Assembly: GCF_013155545.1 (NCBI RefSeq)
Contig: NZ_JABJVV010000003.1
Coordinates: 186,001 to 250,000, forward strand
Origin: Caenimonas soli
GTDB lineage: Bacteria; Pseudomonadota; Gammaproteobacteria; Burkholderiales; Burkholderiaceae_C
DNA: 64,000 nt
Direction: 5' to 3'
The notes below the pieces were generated by a model. It had not been told where the DNA came from, searched no databases, and worked only from the letters and a program-made list of their open reading frames with translations. The position numbers were made by a program, and so were the translations under genes. Every line of letters begins with the position of its first letter. The stretch's first letter is position 1. This document shows, in pieces, positions 27,016 to 35,396 of the stretch.

Positions 27016-27372
27016 ATGCAAGATACCAAACTGACGAACGTCGTGCGCGCCTACTTCGGCGCCTACGAGAGCGAGAACCGCGAAATGGCGGAAACGCTGC
27101 TGGCTGATGGTTTCAAATTCACCAGCCCCAACGACGACGGCATCGACAAAGCGACCTACTTCGAGCGTTGCTGGCCCAACCGCGATGCCAGCCGCGACCA
27201 GAAGATCGAGAACATCGTGGTCGATGGCCAGCAGGCCTTCGTGACCTACCTGTGCGCCACCGAAGGCGGCAAGACCTTCCGCAACACCGAGTTCATGACC
27301 TTCATCGGCGACCGCATCGCCAGCGTGAATGTGTACTTCGGCGCGGCGTATCAAGACGGCGTGTTCGTCTAA
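27016..27372 (+). CDS. SnoaL/NTF2-like protein
   Basis: A 118-residue protein with the NTF2-like pattern: an N-terminal helix with VVRAYFGAYESENREMAETL, LADGFKFTSPNDDGIDK, FERCWPNR, then beta strands (KIENIVVDGQQAFVTYLCAT, NTEFMTFIGDRIASVNVYFG). Members include isomerases, hydrolases and ligand-binding proteins, so function cannot be assigned. It starts 17 bases after the secreted basic protein and ends just before a palindromic repeat. Confidence 0.8.
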   Translation: MQDTKLTNVVRAYFGAYESENREMAETLLADGFKFTSPNDDGIDKATYFERCWPNRDASRDQKIENIVVDGQQAFVTYLCATEGGKTFRNTEFMTFIGDRIASVNVYFGAAYQDGVFV

Positions 27373-27380
27373 CGGGGCTT

Positions 27381-27410
27381 GTCATGCCGGACTCGATCCG
27401 GCATCCATGG
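27381..27410. repeat. Dispersed palindromic repeat between two converging genes
   Basis: TC-ATGCCGGA-CTCGA-TCCGGCAT-CCATGG. On the - strand it encodes [12 protein letters not shown], the final residues of the DUF4130 gene. Confidence 0.87.
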
Positions 27411-28101
27411 CTCCATCCTCCTGCGTTGCGGCGATCGCCCGGGTGCCGAACACCTTGTAGTAGCAGGCCCGCCAGATTTCCTCGTCGGCTTCGGGCGCGG
27501 GCGCCTCGGCGCGTGGCAGGCCCGACGCGAAGTGCAGCTGCTTGCCGTCGCACTCGGCGCTGCGATCGGGCGTGAGGATGGCCCAGCGCATCAGCGGCGA
27601 GCGTTTGGCGAACCAGGGCGCGACGGCCTCGACGATGTGATGGGCCGGCTCGAACCAGGCAACCTGGATCGGCTCGGTGCCGCCATCGTGCACCGGACGG
27701 AAGCGCAGGAAGGCTTTCATCTTGTGCAGGTCGCGGCGCACGGCCTGGCCCATCTGGTGGGCATGCAGCATGTCGGGGTCGATCGGGTCGTTGCGCAGCC
27801 CGGGTTCATGCACCAGCCGCCACAGCAGCCGGTACAGCAGGTCGAAGCGGATGGGGTCGTTGTGCAGCACCACCACCTCGCACAGGCGCAGGAACGAGGC
27901 CGGCACGATGGCTGATGCCGCCTTGGGAATGCCGCGGCCGCGGTTTTCCAGGGCCGCCACCGGGTCGGTGAACTGATCGCTGTTCTGGGCCTGGGCGGTC
28001 TGCCAGTGCACGCTCTCCGGCGGCACCTGGTGGGCCAGCAGCGCGCGGGCCTCCTCGCGGAAGCCCGCGAGGTCGGTTTCACTGGCCAGCAGCGCTTCCA
28101 T
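27382..28101 (-). CDS. DUF4130 DNA-metabolism protein, apparently C-terminally truncated
   Basis: A 239-residue protein related to the DUF4130/TIGR03915 family, which occurs alone or fused to a UdgX-type uracil-DNA glycosylase. Family-like text: FDLLYRLLWRLVHEPGLRND, RRDLHKMKAFLRFRPV, WFEPAHHIVEAVAPWFAKRS and MRWAILTPDRSAECDG. Relatives continue after the W..YY segment with an NPxxQ...MPxRYW motif or a glycosylase domain. Here WRACYYKVFGTRAIAATQED is followed at once by repeat-encoded [12 protein letters not shown], so the end seems lost. The ATG overlaps the upstream ybhN stop (ATGA at 28098-28101 region), suggesting coupling. Family motifs are from memory. Confidence 0.72.
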   Translation of the reverse strand: MEALLASETDLAGFREEARALLAHQVPPESVHWQTAQAQNSDQFTDPVAALENRGRGIPKAASAIVPASFLRLCEVVVLHNDPIRFDLLYRLLWRLVHEPGLRNDPIDPDMLHAHQMGQAVRRDLHKMKAFLRFRPVHDGGTEPIQVAWFEPAHHIVEAVAPWFAKRSPLMRWAILTPDRSAECDGKQLHFASGLPRAEAPAPEADEEIWRACYYKVFGTRAIAATQEDGAMDAGSSPA

Positions 28102-29105
28102 CACGGAACTCCTTCAGCATTGAGGCGACTCAGCTTCCTGGCATGAAGTTCCATCACCAGGTAGAGCACAGCCGCCACCATGAGCGGAACGATGTAGTAG
28201 ATGGCTCGGTAGCCCAGCAGCGCGCCGATCAAGCGGCCCTCGGAAACCTGGTGGGACAGCAAGGCCACGAAGATGAACTCGAAAACGCCCAGCCCCGCGG
28301 GCACGTGGGCAAGAACACCCGCGATCGCACCGATCAGCAGGACCGTGAGCACGTCGGTGTAGGGAACCTGGCGCTGCAGCAGCATGAAGACTGCGCCGCC
28401 CATCAGGCTCCAGTTGAGGCACGAGATGGCCAGCTGCAGGCCGGCCATGCGCCACTGGGGCAGGAAGATCTCGTGCCCGCGCACCGTCCAGACCCGATTG
28501 CCCGCCCGCAGGCAGGCCACGAAGTACGCGATGGCGCCGAGCACCATGGCCGCGCCGATCCATTGCAGGCCGTGATTGCCCATCTTCCAGCTCGGCGGCA
28601 GTTGCAGCGGAGTCAGCAGGAACAGCAAGCCGCCGAGCAGCAGGTAGCCGATCCAGTTGGTGAGCATGCTCACCGACACGATGCGGGTGATCTCGCCGTA
28701 GTCGAGGCCCAGCCGCGAATACAGGCGGTAGCGGAAGGCCACGCCGCCCACCAGCGTGCCCAGGTTCAGGTTGAAGGCGTAGCTGATGAAGTTGACGGTC
28801 ATGACCTTGCGCGTGGCCAGCTCGTGCCCGGTGTAGCGCCGCCCGATCAGGTCGAAGCAGCTGTACAGGAGGTGGCTGGCCATGGCGAAGCCGATGGCGG
28901 CCAGCAGGGCGGGGCGCGGCGTGTCGCGCACCGACTGGAACACGTCGTCCCAATCCACGTTGCGTGCGAAACGCACCAGCAGAGCCAGCACCGCAACGAA
29001 GAACAGCAGCGTCAGCAGCCGGCGCGTCCACGGCCACCAGGGCCGGGCCTGCCGTTCGCTGGGTTCGCCGGCCATCGCGTTGCGGGGCAAGGTGCGCGAT
29101 CCCAT
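28101..29105 (-). CDS. ybhN: YbhN/UPF0104 family membrane protein
   Basis: A 334-residue integral membrane protein of the lysylphosphatidylglycerol synthase transmembrane-like (UPF0104) family. Features include about eight hydrophobic segments, YAFNLNLGTLVGGVAFRYRL and the VPAGLGVFEFIFVALLSHQV segment typical of the group. In E. coli ybhN sits with clsB and ybhP, the same trio and order as here (ybhP-clsB-ybhN). Role is probably in envelope lipid handling; the precise activity is not established. Start is 3 bases after the clsB stop. Confidence 0.88.
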   Translation of the reverse strand: MGSRTLPRNAMAGEPSERQARPWWPWTRRLLTLLFFVAVLALLVRFARNVDWDDVFQSVRDTPRPALLAAIGFAMASHLLYSCFDLIGRRYTGHELATRKVMTVNFISYAFNLNLGTLVGGVAFRYRLYSRLGLDYGEITRIVSVSMLTNWIGYLLLGGLLFLLTPLQLPPSWKMGNHGLQWIGAAMVLGAIAYFVACLRAGNRVWTVRGHEIFLPQWRMAGLQLAISCLNWSLMGGAVFMLLQRQVPYTDVLTVLLIGAIAGVLAHVPAGLGVFEFIFVALLSHQVSEGRLIGALLGYRAIYYIVPLMVAAVLYLVMELHARKLSRLNAEGVP

Positions 29106-29108
29106 GCC

Positions 29109-30347
29109 TCACTCCTTGCCGCCGTGGTTGAGCACGGGCCGCAGCCGGTCGGTGAGCGCCGGCAACAAGCGCGGCACATGGCGCGGCAGCCAGGACGCCC
29201 AGGCGGGATAGCGCCGGGTGAAGTGATAAGCCACGAAGCTGCGTACCAATTCCAGGCCGTGCAAGCTGCCGAGATCTTCGCGCTGCACCTGCTTGCAGTT
29301 GTGGCGCATGAGGTGCTCCAGCCGCTCCTGCAGGTGCTGGTTGAAGCCGCGGTCGCGGATGATGACGTTGGCCTCGAGATTGAGCGACAGGCTCAGCGGG
29401 TCGAGGTTGCTGGATCCCACGGTGGCCCACTCGTCGTCCATCAGGGCGACCTTGCCATGCAGTGGCCGCTCGCAGTATTCGTAGATGCGCACGCCCGCGC
29501 CCAGCAACGTCCGGTAGAGCATGGAGGCGGCGATCTTCACGATGGGCATGTCAGGCTCGCCCTGCAGGATCAGGCGCACATCGACGCCCCGGCGGGCGGC
29601 GCGCCGCAGCTCCCGCATGAAGCGGTAGCCCGGAAAGAAATAGGCGTTGGCGATGATCACGCGCTTGCGCGCCGCGCGAATGGCGATGCGGTAATGCTTC
29701 TCGATATCGCCCTGGTGGTGGCCGTTGTCGCGGATCACCAGCGTCGCGGCGGCGGTGCCGACATGCGGCTGGCCCTGCACGTTGTTGCGCACGCTGCTGC
29801 GGTTGCGCCACCACTGGCGCGGGCGCTGGTAGCGATGGCCCTGGGCCAGCGCCATGTGCGTGAAGCGGTGGATCTCGGCCACCAGCGGGCCGTGGATCTC
29901 CACCGAATAGTCCTGCTTGGCCGCGGGCCCGAAGTCGGCCAGATGGTCGGCCGAGTAGTTGATGCCGCCGACGAAGGCGACCTCGCCGTCGATCACGACG
30001 ATCTTGCGGTGCATGCGCCGCAGCACGTTGACGCGCCAGCCCAGCAGGCGCTTGACGGGATCGAACACATGGATACGCACGCCAACGTCGATGAGCGAGC
30101 CGATGAAGTCGTCCGACAGGTCGGGCGAGCCGAAGCCGTCGATGGTCAGGTCGATCTGCACGCCGCGCCGCGCGGCCGCGATCAGGACCTGGTGCAGCTG
30201 CAGGCCGACCTTGTCCTCGAACAAGATGAAGGTTTCCAGCACCACCTCCTTACTGGCGTTGGCGATGCAGGCGAATACGCGCGGGAAGAACTCCTCGCCG
30301 TTTTCGAGAAGGCGTATGTCGTTGCCTTCTATCCATCTGGAGTGCAT
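29109..30347 (-). CDS. clsB: Cardiolipin synthase B
   Basis: A phospholipase-D superfamily enzyme that condenses phosphatidylglycerol with another phospholipid to make cardiolipin. Both HKD motifs are intact: HRKIVVIDGEVAFVGGIN near residue 113 and HGKVALMDDEWATVGSSNLD near residue 298. The 412-residue length matches E. coli ClsB, and there is no N-terminal membrane segment, unlike ClsA. AGGAAG precedes the ATG. It lies 9 bases after ybhP in a three-gene operon. Confidence 0.95.
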   Translation of the reverse strand: MHSRWIEGNDIRLLENGEEFFPRVFACIANASKEVVLETFILFEDKVGLQLHQVLIAAARRGVQIDLTIDGFGSPDLSDDFIGSLIDVGVRIHVFDPVKRLLGWRVNVLRRMHRKIVVIDGEVAFVGGINYSADHLADFGPAAKQDYSVEIHGPLVAEIHRFTHMALAQGHRYQRPRQWWRNRSSVRNNVQGQPHVGTAAATLVIRDNGHHQGDIEKHYRIAIRAARKRVIIANAYFFPGYRFMRELRRAARRGVDVRLILQGEPDMPIVKIAASMLYRTLLGAGVRIYEYCERPLHGKVALMDDEWATVGSSNLDPLSLSLNLEANVIIRDRGFNQHLQERLEHLMRHNCKQVQREDLGSLHGLELVRSFVAYHFTRRYPAWASWLPRHVPRLLPALTDRLRPVLNHGGKE

Positions 30348-30356
30348 GAGTTCTTC

Positions 30357-31124
30357 CTAGAGATGGATTTCCGCGGCCAGCGGGGCGTGATCGGACAGGT
30401 GGGACCAGGGCCTGCGCGGCAACACCACCGGCAGATGGACCGAGGCGTTGCGCACGTAGATGCGATCCAGCGACAGCAGCGGAAAGCGCGCGGGAAAGGT
30501 CTTGGCCGATTCGCCGTAAGCCGTGACGAACACTTCGCGCAGGCCGATCTCGCGCTCCAACACGGCATTGGCGCGGCGGCGCCAGTCGTTGAAGTCGCCG
30601 GCCACGATCAGCGGCGCGTTGTCGGGGACTTCGCCGCGCACCATCTGGCACAGCAGGTCCAGCTGCTGCTGGCGGTGGTTCTCCGCCAGGCCCAGGTGCA
30701 CGCAGATAACATGCACGTCCTGGGGCTGGCCAGGCACGCGCAAGACGCAATGCAGCAGGCCACGCTTCTCCGGTCCGGCCACCGACACGTCGTGGTTCTG
30801 GTAGTGGACGATGGGGAACTTGGACATCACGGCGTTGCCGTGGTGGCCTTTGGGATAGACCATGTTGCGGCCGTAAGCAAACTGCGGCCAGATGCTGTCC
30901 GCCAGAAATTCGTAGTGCGGCGCTTCGGGCCAGCCGTTGACCTTCTTGCCATGTTCTTCGTGCGTGCCTTGCACCTCCTGCAGGAACACCACGTCGGCGC
31001 CGACCTTGCGCACTGCATCGCGCAGTTCAGGCAGGATGAACTTGCGATTGAAGGAGGTGAAGCCCTTGTGGATGTTGACCGTCATCACGGTCAACGGCGG
31101 GGCGGTGGCCACGGTGTCGGTCAT
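30357..31124 (-). CDS. ybhP: Endonuclease/exonuclease/phosphatase family protein (YbhP-like)
   Basis: A 255-residue EEP-fold enzyme. Catalytic motifs are [12 protein letters not shown] (Glu), [19 protein letters not shown] (Asp, Asn) and LSDHAPL (Asp-His). E. coli YbhP is the first gene of the matching operon. It could be a phosphodiesterase acting on lipid head groups or nucleic acid; the substrate is unknown. The ATG at 31124 is preferred to a TTG one codon upstream. Confidence 0.9.
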   Translation of the reverse strand: MTDTVATAPPLTVMTVNIHKGFTSFNRKFILPELRDAVRKVGADVVFLQEVQGTHEEHGKKVNGWPEAPHYEFLADSIWPQFAYGRNMVYPKGHHGNAVMSKFPIVHYQNHDVSVAGPEKRGLLHCVLRVPGQPQDVHVICVHLGLAENHRQQQLDLLCQMVRGEVPDNAPLIVAGDFNDWRRRANAVLEREIGLREVFVTAYGESAKTFPARFPLLSLDRIYVRNASVHLPVVLPRRPWSHLSDHAPLAAEIHL

Positions 31125-31208
31125 CAAATTGTCTCGCGATAAGGGAGACTTTTCTTGTACTGCCGGGCTTTTGCAAGAGGTGTAGGACGGCAGGCAGTCT
31201 TCTTGTCG

Positions 31209-31658
31209 CTACGTCACGCGCCGCGCATTGGCGTCGATGTTGCGTGCGGTGCCAAGCAGCGTGGCGCACAAGCTCTCCTGTCCGTCGTCGCTCACCGCAT
31301 AGACCTCGGCCGCACACACGGTGAGCAGCTTGCCGGCATCGATCACTCGACCTCGGGCGCGCAATGCACGGCCGCGCGCTGGTCCCACGAGCTTGATGGT
31401 TGCGTCGATGGTGGCGTTGACCCAGCCGGGCGGCAGCAGCGAGCCCGCCGCCGACACGGCTGCGAAGTCCGCGATGGCAAACACGGGTGTGGCCTGCAGT
31501 TGCCCGGGCTTGAAGGTGAAAGGCTCGGCCACCGGAATCTCGAGCTCTGCTCGGCCGGGCTCGAGCCGCGTGAAGCGCAGGCCCAAGGTCTGCGCCATCG
31601 GCATGGCCAGCACCAGTTGCTGCAGCCGAGCCAGTGAGGTGGGCGTGGTGGTAGTCAT
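31209..31658 (-). CDS. PaaI-type hotdog-fold thioesterase
   Basis: A 149-residue protein with the hotdog pattern: GLRFTRLEPGRAELEIPVAE, then the central helix ATPVFAIADFAAVSAAGSLL and strands ATIDATIKLVGPARGRALRA and LTVCAAEVYAV. It fits acyl-CoA thioesterases of the PaaI/YigI group. The usual Asn/Asp before the helix is not obvious. AAAGGAAAG precedes the ATG at 31658; the frame upstream of that has no binding site. It diverges from pagL. Confidence 0.82.
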   Translation of the reverse strand: MTTTTPTSLARLQQLVLAMPMAQTLGLRFTRLEPGRAELEIPVAEPFTFKPGQLQATPVFAIADFAAVSAAGSLLPPGWVNATIDATIKLVGPARGRALRARGRVIDAGKLLTVCAAEVYAVSDDGQESLCATLLGTARNIDANARRVT

Positions 31659-31834
31659 GGTCTTTCCTTTCGCTTCTGTTTGCGCAGCCACCAGCTTAGA
31701 AAGCTTGGTGCCGCGCGAAGGTTGCCAAGGTGACTGACGGGCTGACGCCCAGGTGACTTTGTAGGACCCGGCCCTGCTACCAAGCAGGTGACGCCTGACG
31801 CGACACGGCGCCAGTTTTGGCGACACTCAACCCC

Positions 31835-32377
31835 ATGAATATCCGACCCCTCCTGGTGCTGGCGTGGGCTTGCGCGCTGCCCCTCAGCACGCATGCCATC
31901 GAGCTGGTGCCGCGCGGGGCATTCGTGCAAGGCGGGATCGCCGACCACGACACCTACAGCGCCACCGCCGGCCTCATCTGGCCCTGGTCATGGCGGTACG
32001 AGGCGTTGGGCGGCGAGTTGACGGCGATCACCGAGGCCTATGCGAGCCATTGGAGCGGCCGTGGTGTCGGCGATCGCGTGTCGTTCACGCAGCTGGGGCT
32101 GGTGCCGCTGCTGCGTTATCGCTTCGCGCAGGGACGCTCGGACTGGTTCCTGGAGGCGGGCATCGGCATCTCGGTGATGGATCGGATCTACCGCACCTCG
32201 GACAAGCAATTCAGCACGCGCTTCAATTTCGTGGATGTGGCCGGTGTGGGGCGCAGCTTCGGTGCCCAGCGCCGGCAAGAGCTGAGCCTGCGCATCGCGC
32301 ATATTTCCAACGCCGATATCAAGAAGCCCAACCCCGGCGAGAACTTCCTCCAGCTACGCTACGCGGCCCTGTTCTGA
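31835..32377 (+). CDS. pagL: Lipid A 3-O-deacylase PagL
   Basis: PagL is an outer-membrane beta-barrel that removes the 3-position acyl chain from lipid A, lowering its inflammatory activity. The 180-residue protein has a signal peptide (MNIRPLLVLAWACALPLSTH), aromatic-rich barrel strands and the active-site segment RIAHISNADIKKPNPGENF with His-x-Ser and the following Glu, matching the Pseudomonas His/Ser/Glu triad. It ends with a C-terminal Phe (YAALF), the outer-membrane assembly signal. Confidence 0.88.
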   Translation: MNIRPLLVLAWACALPLSTHAIELVPRGAFVQGGIADHDTYSATAGLIWPWSWRYEALGGELTAITEAYASHWSGRGVGDRVSFTQLGLVPLLRYRFAQGRSDWFLEAGIGISVMDRIYRTSDKQFSTRFNFVDVAGVGRSFGAQRRQELSLRIAHISNADIKKPNPGENFLQLRYAALF

Positions 32378-32524
32378 GGGCCCAGATGGGCGGCGGCAGG
32401 AGCCCGATGTCCTACAGGCGCCGTCGCGACTGTCCCGCAAGTGGGCGCTCATGCCCATCCTAAGGTGCATCGCACGCCCCCGCACCGGGGGCTGTATGAC
32501 TCAGCTTCAAGCAAAGGAATCAAT

Positions 32525-33022
32525 ATGAACAAGTCCAACGCCTACCTTTCCGTGTTGCTGGCAGGCCTGCTGGCCACCGCCGGCGTCCAGGCCCAAAGCA
32601 CCCCAGCGGCCGGCAGCTCCGACCTGCCTCCCAAGGCCGGCGAAGCCAGCACCCAGACGATGGGCGCACCGAATGCTGCGACGACCAATTCGCCCGCCAC
32701 CGAGGTACCCATTTCCACGAAGGACGCCATTCGCCAGGATGCGCATGGCATGAGCGGCGCATCGGCGACCTCGAGCGTTCCACCCAAGGCCGGCGAGGCC
32801 AGCACCAGCGTGCAGGGCAAGCCCAATGCCGATCCTGCCAGCCCCATGGTGGGCAAGAGCCGGGCCGAAGTGAAGGCCGAGATCGGCATGAACCGCGCCC
32901 AGGTTGACGCGGCGCGGGCCGGCCAGTCGATGGGCAATACCCGCTACGGTGTTCCGGTCGGCACGCCGGCCACGGCGCCTGCGGGCACGCCGTCCGTGTT
33001 CCAGGGCGGCACCCCGCAGTAA
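32525..33022 (+). CDS. Secreted protein with internal PPKAGEAS repeat
   Basis: A 165-residue protein with a signal peptide (MNKSNAYLSVLLAGLLATAG, cut after VQA). The mature part contains two copies of a unit: LPPKAGEASTQTMGAPNA and VPPKAGEASTSVQGKPNA, then KSRAEVKAEIGMNRAQVDAA, which recalls the DUF4148 motif. The rest is Ala/Gly/Pro/Thr-rich. AAAGGA precedes the ATG. Probably periplasmic; no function is known. Confidence 0.72.
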   Translation: MNKSNAYLSVLLAGLLATAGVQAQSTPAAGSSDLPPKAGEASTQTMGAPNAATTNSPATEVPISTKDAIRQDAHGMSGASATSSVPPKAGEASTSVQGKPNADPASPMVGKSRAEVKAEIGMNRAQVDAARAGQSMGNTRYGVPVGTPATAPAGTPSVFQGGTPQ

Positions 33023-33038
33023 CTTCGCAGAGGCGTAA

Positions 33039-33524
33039 TTAGCCCCTGTGGTGGTGGCCGCCATGGCCATGGTGGCCACGCCGCGCGGTTTCAGCGTCGA
33101 ACACCTTCTTCTGCTCTGCCGACAGCGTGGCGTAGAAGGTCTTCGTCGCGTCGCCGCGCTTGTCCATCTCGGCCATGCGCGCAGTGCGCAAAGTCTTCAT
33201 GCGGTCGATGCGCTCGGGCGTGCTGAGCTTGGCGAACTCCGCGCGATCGGGCCGTTGCATGCGCGTGGGCGTGATAGCGGCGACGTAAGCGGTCCAGCTG
33301 CCTTCCTGTGCGCTGCTGAGTTGCAGCTTCTGCTTGAGCGCAGCCATGCGCTTGGCAATGCGTTCCTGCATCTTGGCGGGATCGAACCGGCCATGGCCTT
33401 CGCGTGCCGTGGTGGCCGTGGTCGCGGGCGCAGCAGCCGGAGCGGGCGGCGCCATCTGCGCGCTGGCGGCCAAGCCGAGCGTAGCCAGGGTCACTGCGGC
33501 GATCAGGTTGTGTGCGAATTTCAT
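33039..33524 (-). CDS. Spy/CpxP-like periplasmic protein with His-rich tail
   Basis: A 161-residue protein with a signal peptide (MKFAHNLIAAVTLATLGLAA, cut after SAQ). The helical body has two LTxxQ-like motifs of the Spy/CpxP chaperone family, LSSAQEGSW and LSAEQKKVFD. The tail RRGHHGHGGHHHRG is a likely metal-binding site. Spy-type proteins protect against envelope misfolding and metal stress. AAAGGACC precedes the ATG. It converges with the upstream secreted protein gene. Confidence 0.83.
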   Translation of the reverse strand: MKFAHNLIAAVTLATLGLAASAQMAPPAPAAAPATTATTAREGHGRFDPAKMQERIAKRMAALKQKLQLSSAQEGSWTAYVAAITPTRMQRPDRAEFAKLSTPERIDRMKTLRTARMAEMDKRGDATKTFYATLSAEQKKVFDAETARRGHHGHGGHHHRG

Positions 33525-33731
33525 CTGTAGGTCCTTTCGGTGAGAAAGCCTGCACCTTGCAGGTTGATGCGAAGTGTGGAAGCGCCATGTGTCCCGCCAA
33601 TTGCGCGGGCGTAGCTGATGTGTAAAGGTGCGAAGCCGTGGGAGCATTCCTACGACAGATGCGCAGGATTAGCGACAGGCAATGGCCGGGCAGGTGCCAC
33701 CATGGAAGTTGAACCTGCGAAGGAGCAGCCC

Positions 33732-34070
33732 ATGAAGTACCCCAACCTGATGCGGACCGCTGCACTCGCGGCGGCGGTGGGGACGGGCAGCGTGTTTGCC
33801 CAGACAGCCCCTGTGATAACCGACGTCGGCCCGCCTCCTGCTGAAGATCGCTCCAGCACCGGCGCCATCGTGCTGGAGAACTCGCTGGTGCGCGCGCAAC
33901 GCGACAACGCTTTTCAGCGGTCCGGTTCGCAGACGGGTGTCACCTCGGTTGGCCGCGGCGTGCTGCGCGCCACCATGAAGGCGCAGAGGGAAGCCGATTT
34001 GGCCAAGGCACGCGAAGCCGAAGCGGTGAACCTGCACGACCGTGGTGCCGGTAGCCTGATCGAGAAGTAA
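33732..34070 (+). CDS. Small secreted protein of unknown function
   Basis: A 112-residue protein with a signal peptide (MKYPNLMRTAALAAAVGTGS, cut after VFAQ). The mature part is polar and includes ENSLVRAQRDNAFQRSGSQT and a helical KAQREADLAKAREAEAVN. AAGGAG lies seven bases before the ATG. It converges with the transglycosylase gene 18 bases away. No family is recognised. Confidence 0.68.
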   Translation: MKYPNLMRTAALAAAVGTGSVFAQTAPVITDVGPPPAEDRSSTGAIVLENSLVRAQRDNAFQRSGSQTGVTSVGRGVLRATMKAQREADLAKAREAEAVNLHDRGAGSLIEK

Positions 34071-34088
34071 CTCCCAGGTAGCGGCCGT

Positions 34089-35396
34089 TCAGTCTTCGAC
34101 CGCCTGCCTTCCTTTGCGCGGCGTGGTGCTTGGCGCGGGCAACGGCGGCGGCTCGGCCCAAGTCGCGGGCCAGTCTCGTGCGGCCATGTCCTCGACCAGC
34201 GTCAGCTTCTGTTTGCGCGTGAGGCCGCGCATGCCCATTGCCACCCACTGCGCCCGGGCCATGTTGATCTGGCCGGTGTCGGCCCAGCGCTGGGCTTCCA
34301 TCACGGGGTTGTGCAGCATGGCGGCTAACCAAGCGGCCTGCGCCGGTGTGAGCTCATGCGCGCGCACGCCGAAGTAGTGAACCGCTGCCGCCTCGGCCCC
34401 GCACAGGCGCGGGCCCCAGGGCGCGTTGTCCAGATACAGGCGCAGGATGCGCGGCTTGCCCAGCGTGCGCTCCATTTCCACCGCATATAGCAACTCGCGC
34501 AGCTTGCGCACAGGGCTGCGTTCGTCGCCTGTGAGCAGCAGCTTGGCCACCTGCTGCGACAAGGTGCTGCCGCCGCGCTCGATGCGATGCATCTGCTGGT
34601 TGCGGGTGAGCGACGATGCGAGTTCGGTCAAGTCGTAGCCCTGGTGCTCGAAGAAGCGCTGGTCCTCGGCCGCGACGGCGGCGCGGGCCAGCCAGCTGTC
34701 GGGCGTGAGCCGGCTGGTGCGCCGCCCGGTGGTGCAACTGCTGCGCGCGCCGGCCAGGGCTTCCGTGCCCAGTCCACTCACTTCGAAGCCTTCGATGCGC
34801 GGCGCTATCGTCAAAGTGCCCGACGGCAGGCTGAGCTGGGCTTGCAAGGAAAAGACGCCACCGATCTGCGCCTGCGTTACCTCGGGGATGTGACGGGCGA
34901 ACAGCGCGTAGCCGTCGGCCAACTGCGTGCCGGGAATCGAGAGGCGCAGGGGAAGCTCGCCTTGCGCAAGGCGGCCTTCCCACGTGCCGCGCACGCGGCC
35001 AGAAACCACTTCGCCGTAGAGACGTCCGCCATTGCGCCGCACCGAGGTCAGCACCTGGTCGAGCTGCAGGCTCTCCTCACCCAGGCCGGGCGGTTGCAGG
35101 ATGCAAGGCGCGCAGCGCAGCAGCAGCGTACTGTTCGATGACTGCCAGTCCAGATGGAGCCGGCCGACGCGGGTGGCGAACTCATGTCCATCCAGTAGCG
35201 GCCCGCCCCAAGGCGAAGTGGCGAGGCGAATCACGGAGGGCACGCCGGCCTGCAGTTCCAGCGGGCCGAACTTCAGGGGCACGGACCATTCGCCTGGCAG
35301 CGGCGCGAGGATGGCGCGCGCCGCATAGAACGCGCCCGTCGCGAGCGCGGCGACGACCAGGAGGGTGGCGGCGCAAACAATGGCCAGTTTTTTCAT
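34089..35396 (-). CDS. GT51 peptidoglycan transglycosylase of the exosortase locus
   Basis: A 435-residue protein with an N-terminal membrane anchor (MKKLAIVCAATLLVVAALAT), about 200 residues of unassigned periplasmic domain (beta-rich, AsmA-like in feel), and a complete GT51 glycosyltransferase domain: AEDQRFFEHQGYD with catalytic Glu244, ERGGSTLSQQVAKLL and KLRELLYAVEMERTL. There is no transpeptidase domain, so it polymerises or edits glycan strands only. Its ATG overlaps the stop of the EpsI-like gene (ATGA), making it the last gene of the exosortase operon. That position suggests it opens or anchors the wall for the sorted protein, which is inference. Confidence 0.87.
   Translation of the reverse strand: MKKLAIVCAATLLVVAALATGAFYAARAILAPLPGEWSVPLKFGPLELQAGVPSVIRLATSPWGGPLLDGHEFATRVGRLHLDWQSSNSTLLLRCAPCILQPPGLGEESLQLDQVLTSVRRNGGRLYGEVVSGRVRGTWEGRLAQGELPLRLSIPGTQLADGYALFARHIPEVTQAQIGGVFSLQAQLSLPSGTLTIAPRIEGFEVSGLGTEALAGARSSCTTGRRTSRLTPDSWLARAAVAAEDQRFFEHQGYDLTELASSLTRNQQMHRIERGGSTLSQQVAKLLLTGDERSPVRKLRELLYAVEMERTLGKPRILRLYLDNAPWGPRLCGAEAAAVHYFGVRAHELTPAQAAWLAAMLHNPVMEAQRWADTGQINMARAQWVAMGMRGLTRKQKLTLVEDMAARDWPATWAEPPPLPAPSTTPRKGRQAVED

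Noticed and set aside
28143..31142. A 999-codon open frame on the + strand
   Set aside because: It is antisense to ybhN, clsB and ybhP, which have complete motifs; its own sequence is His/Ala/Gln-rich and typical of the mirror frame of GC-rich genes.
34981..35141. Alternative frames inside the GT51 gene
   Set aside because: The GT51 protein is complete with catalytic Glu and QQVAK motifs; overlapping frames are shadows.
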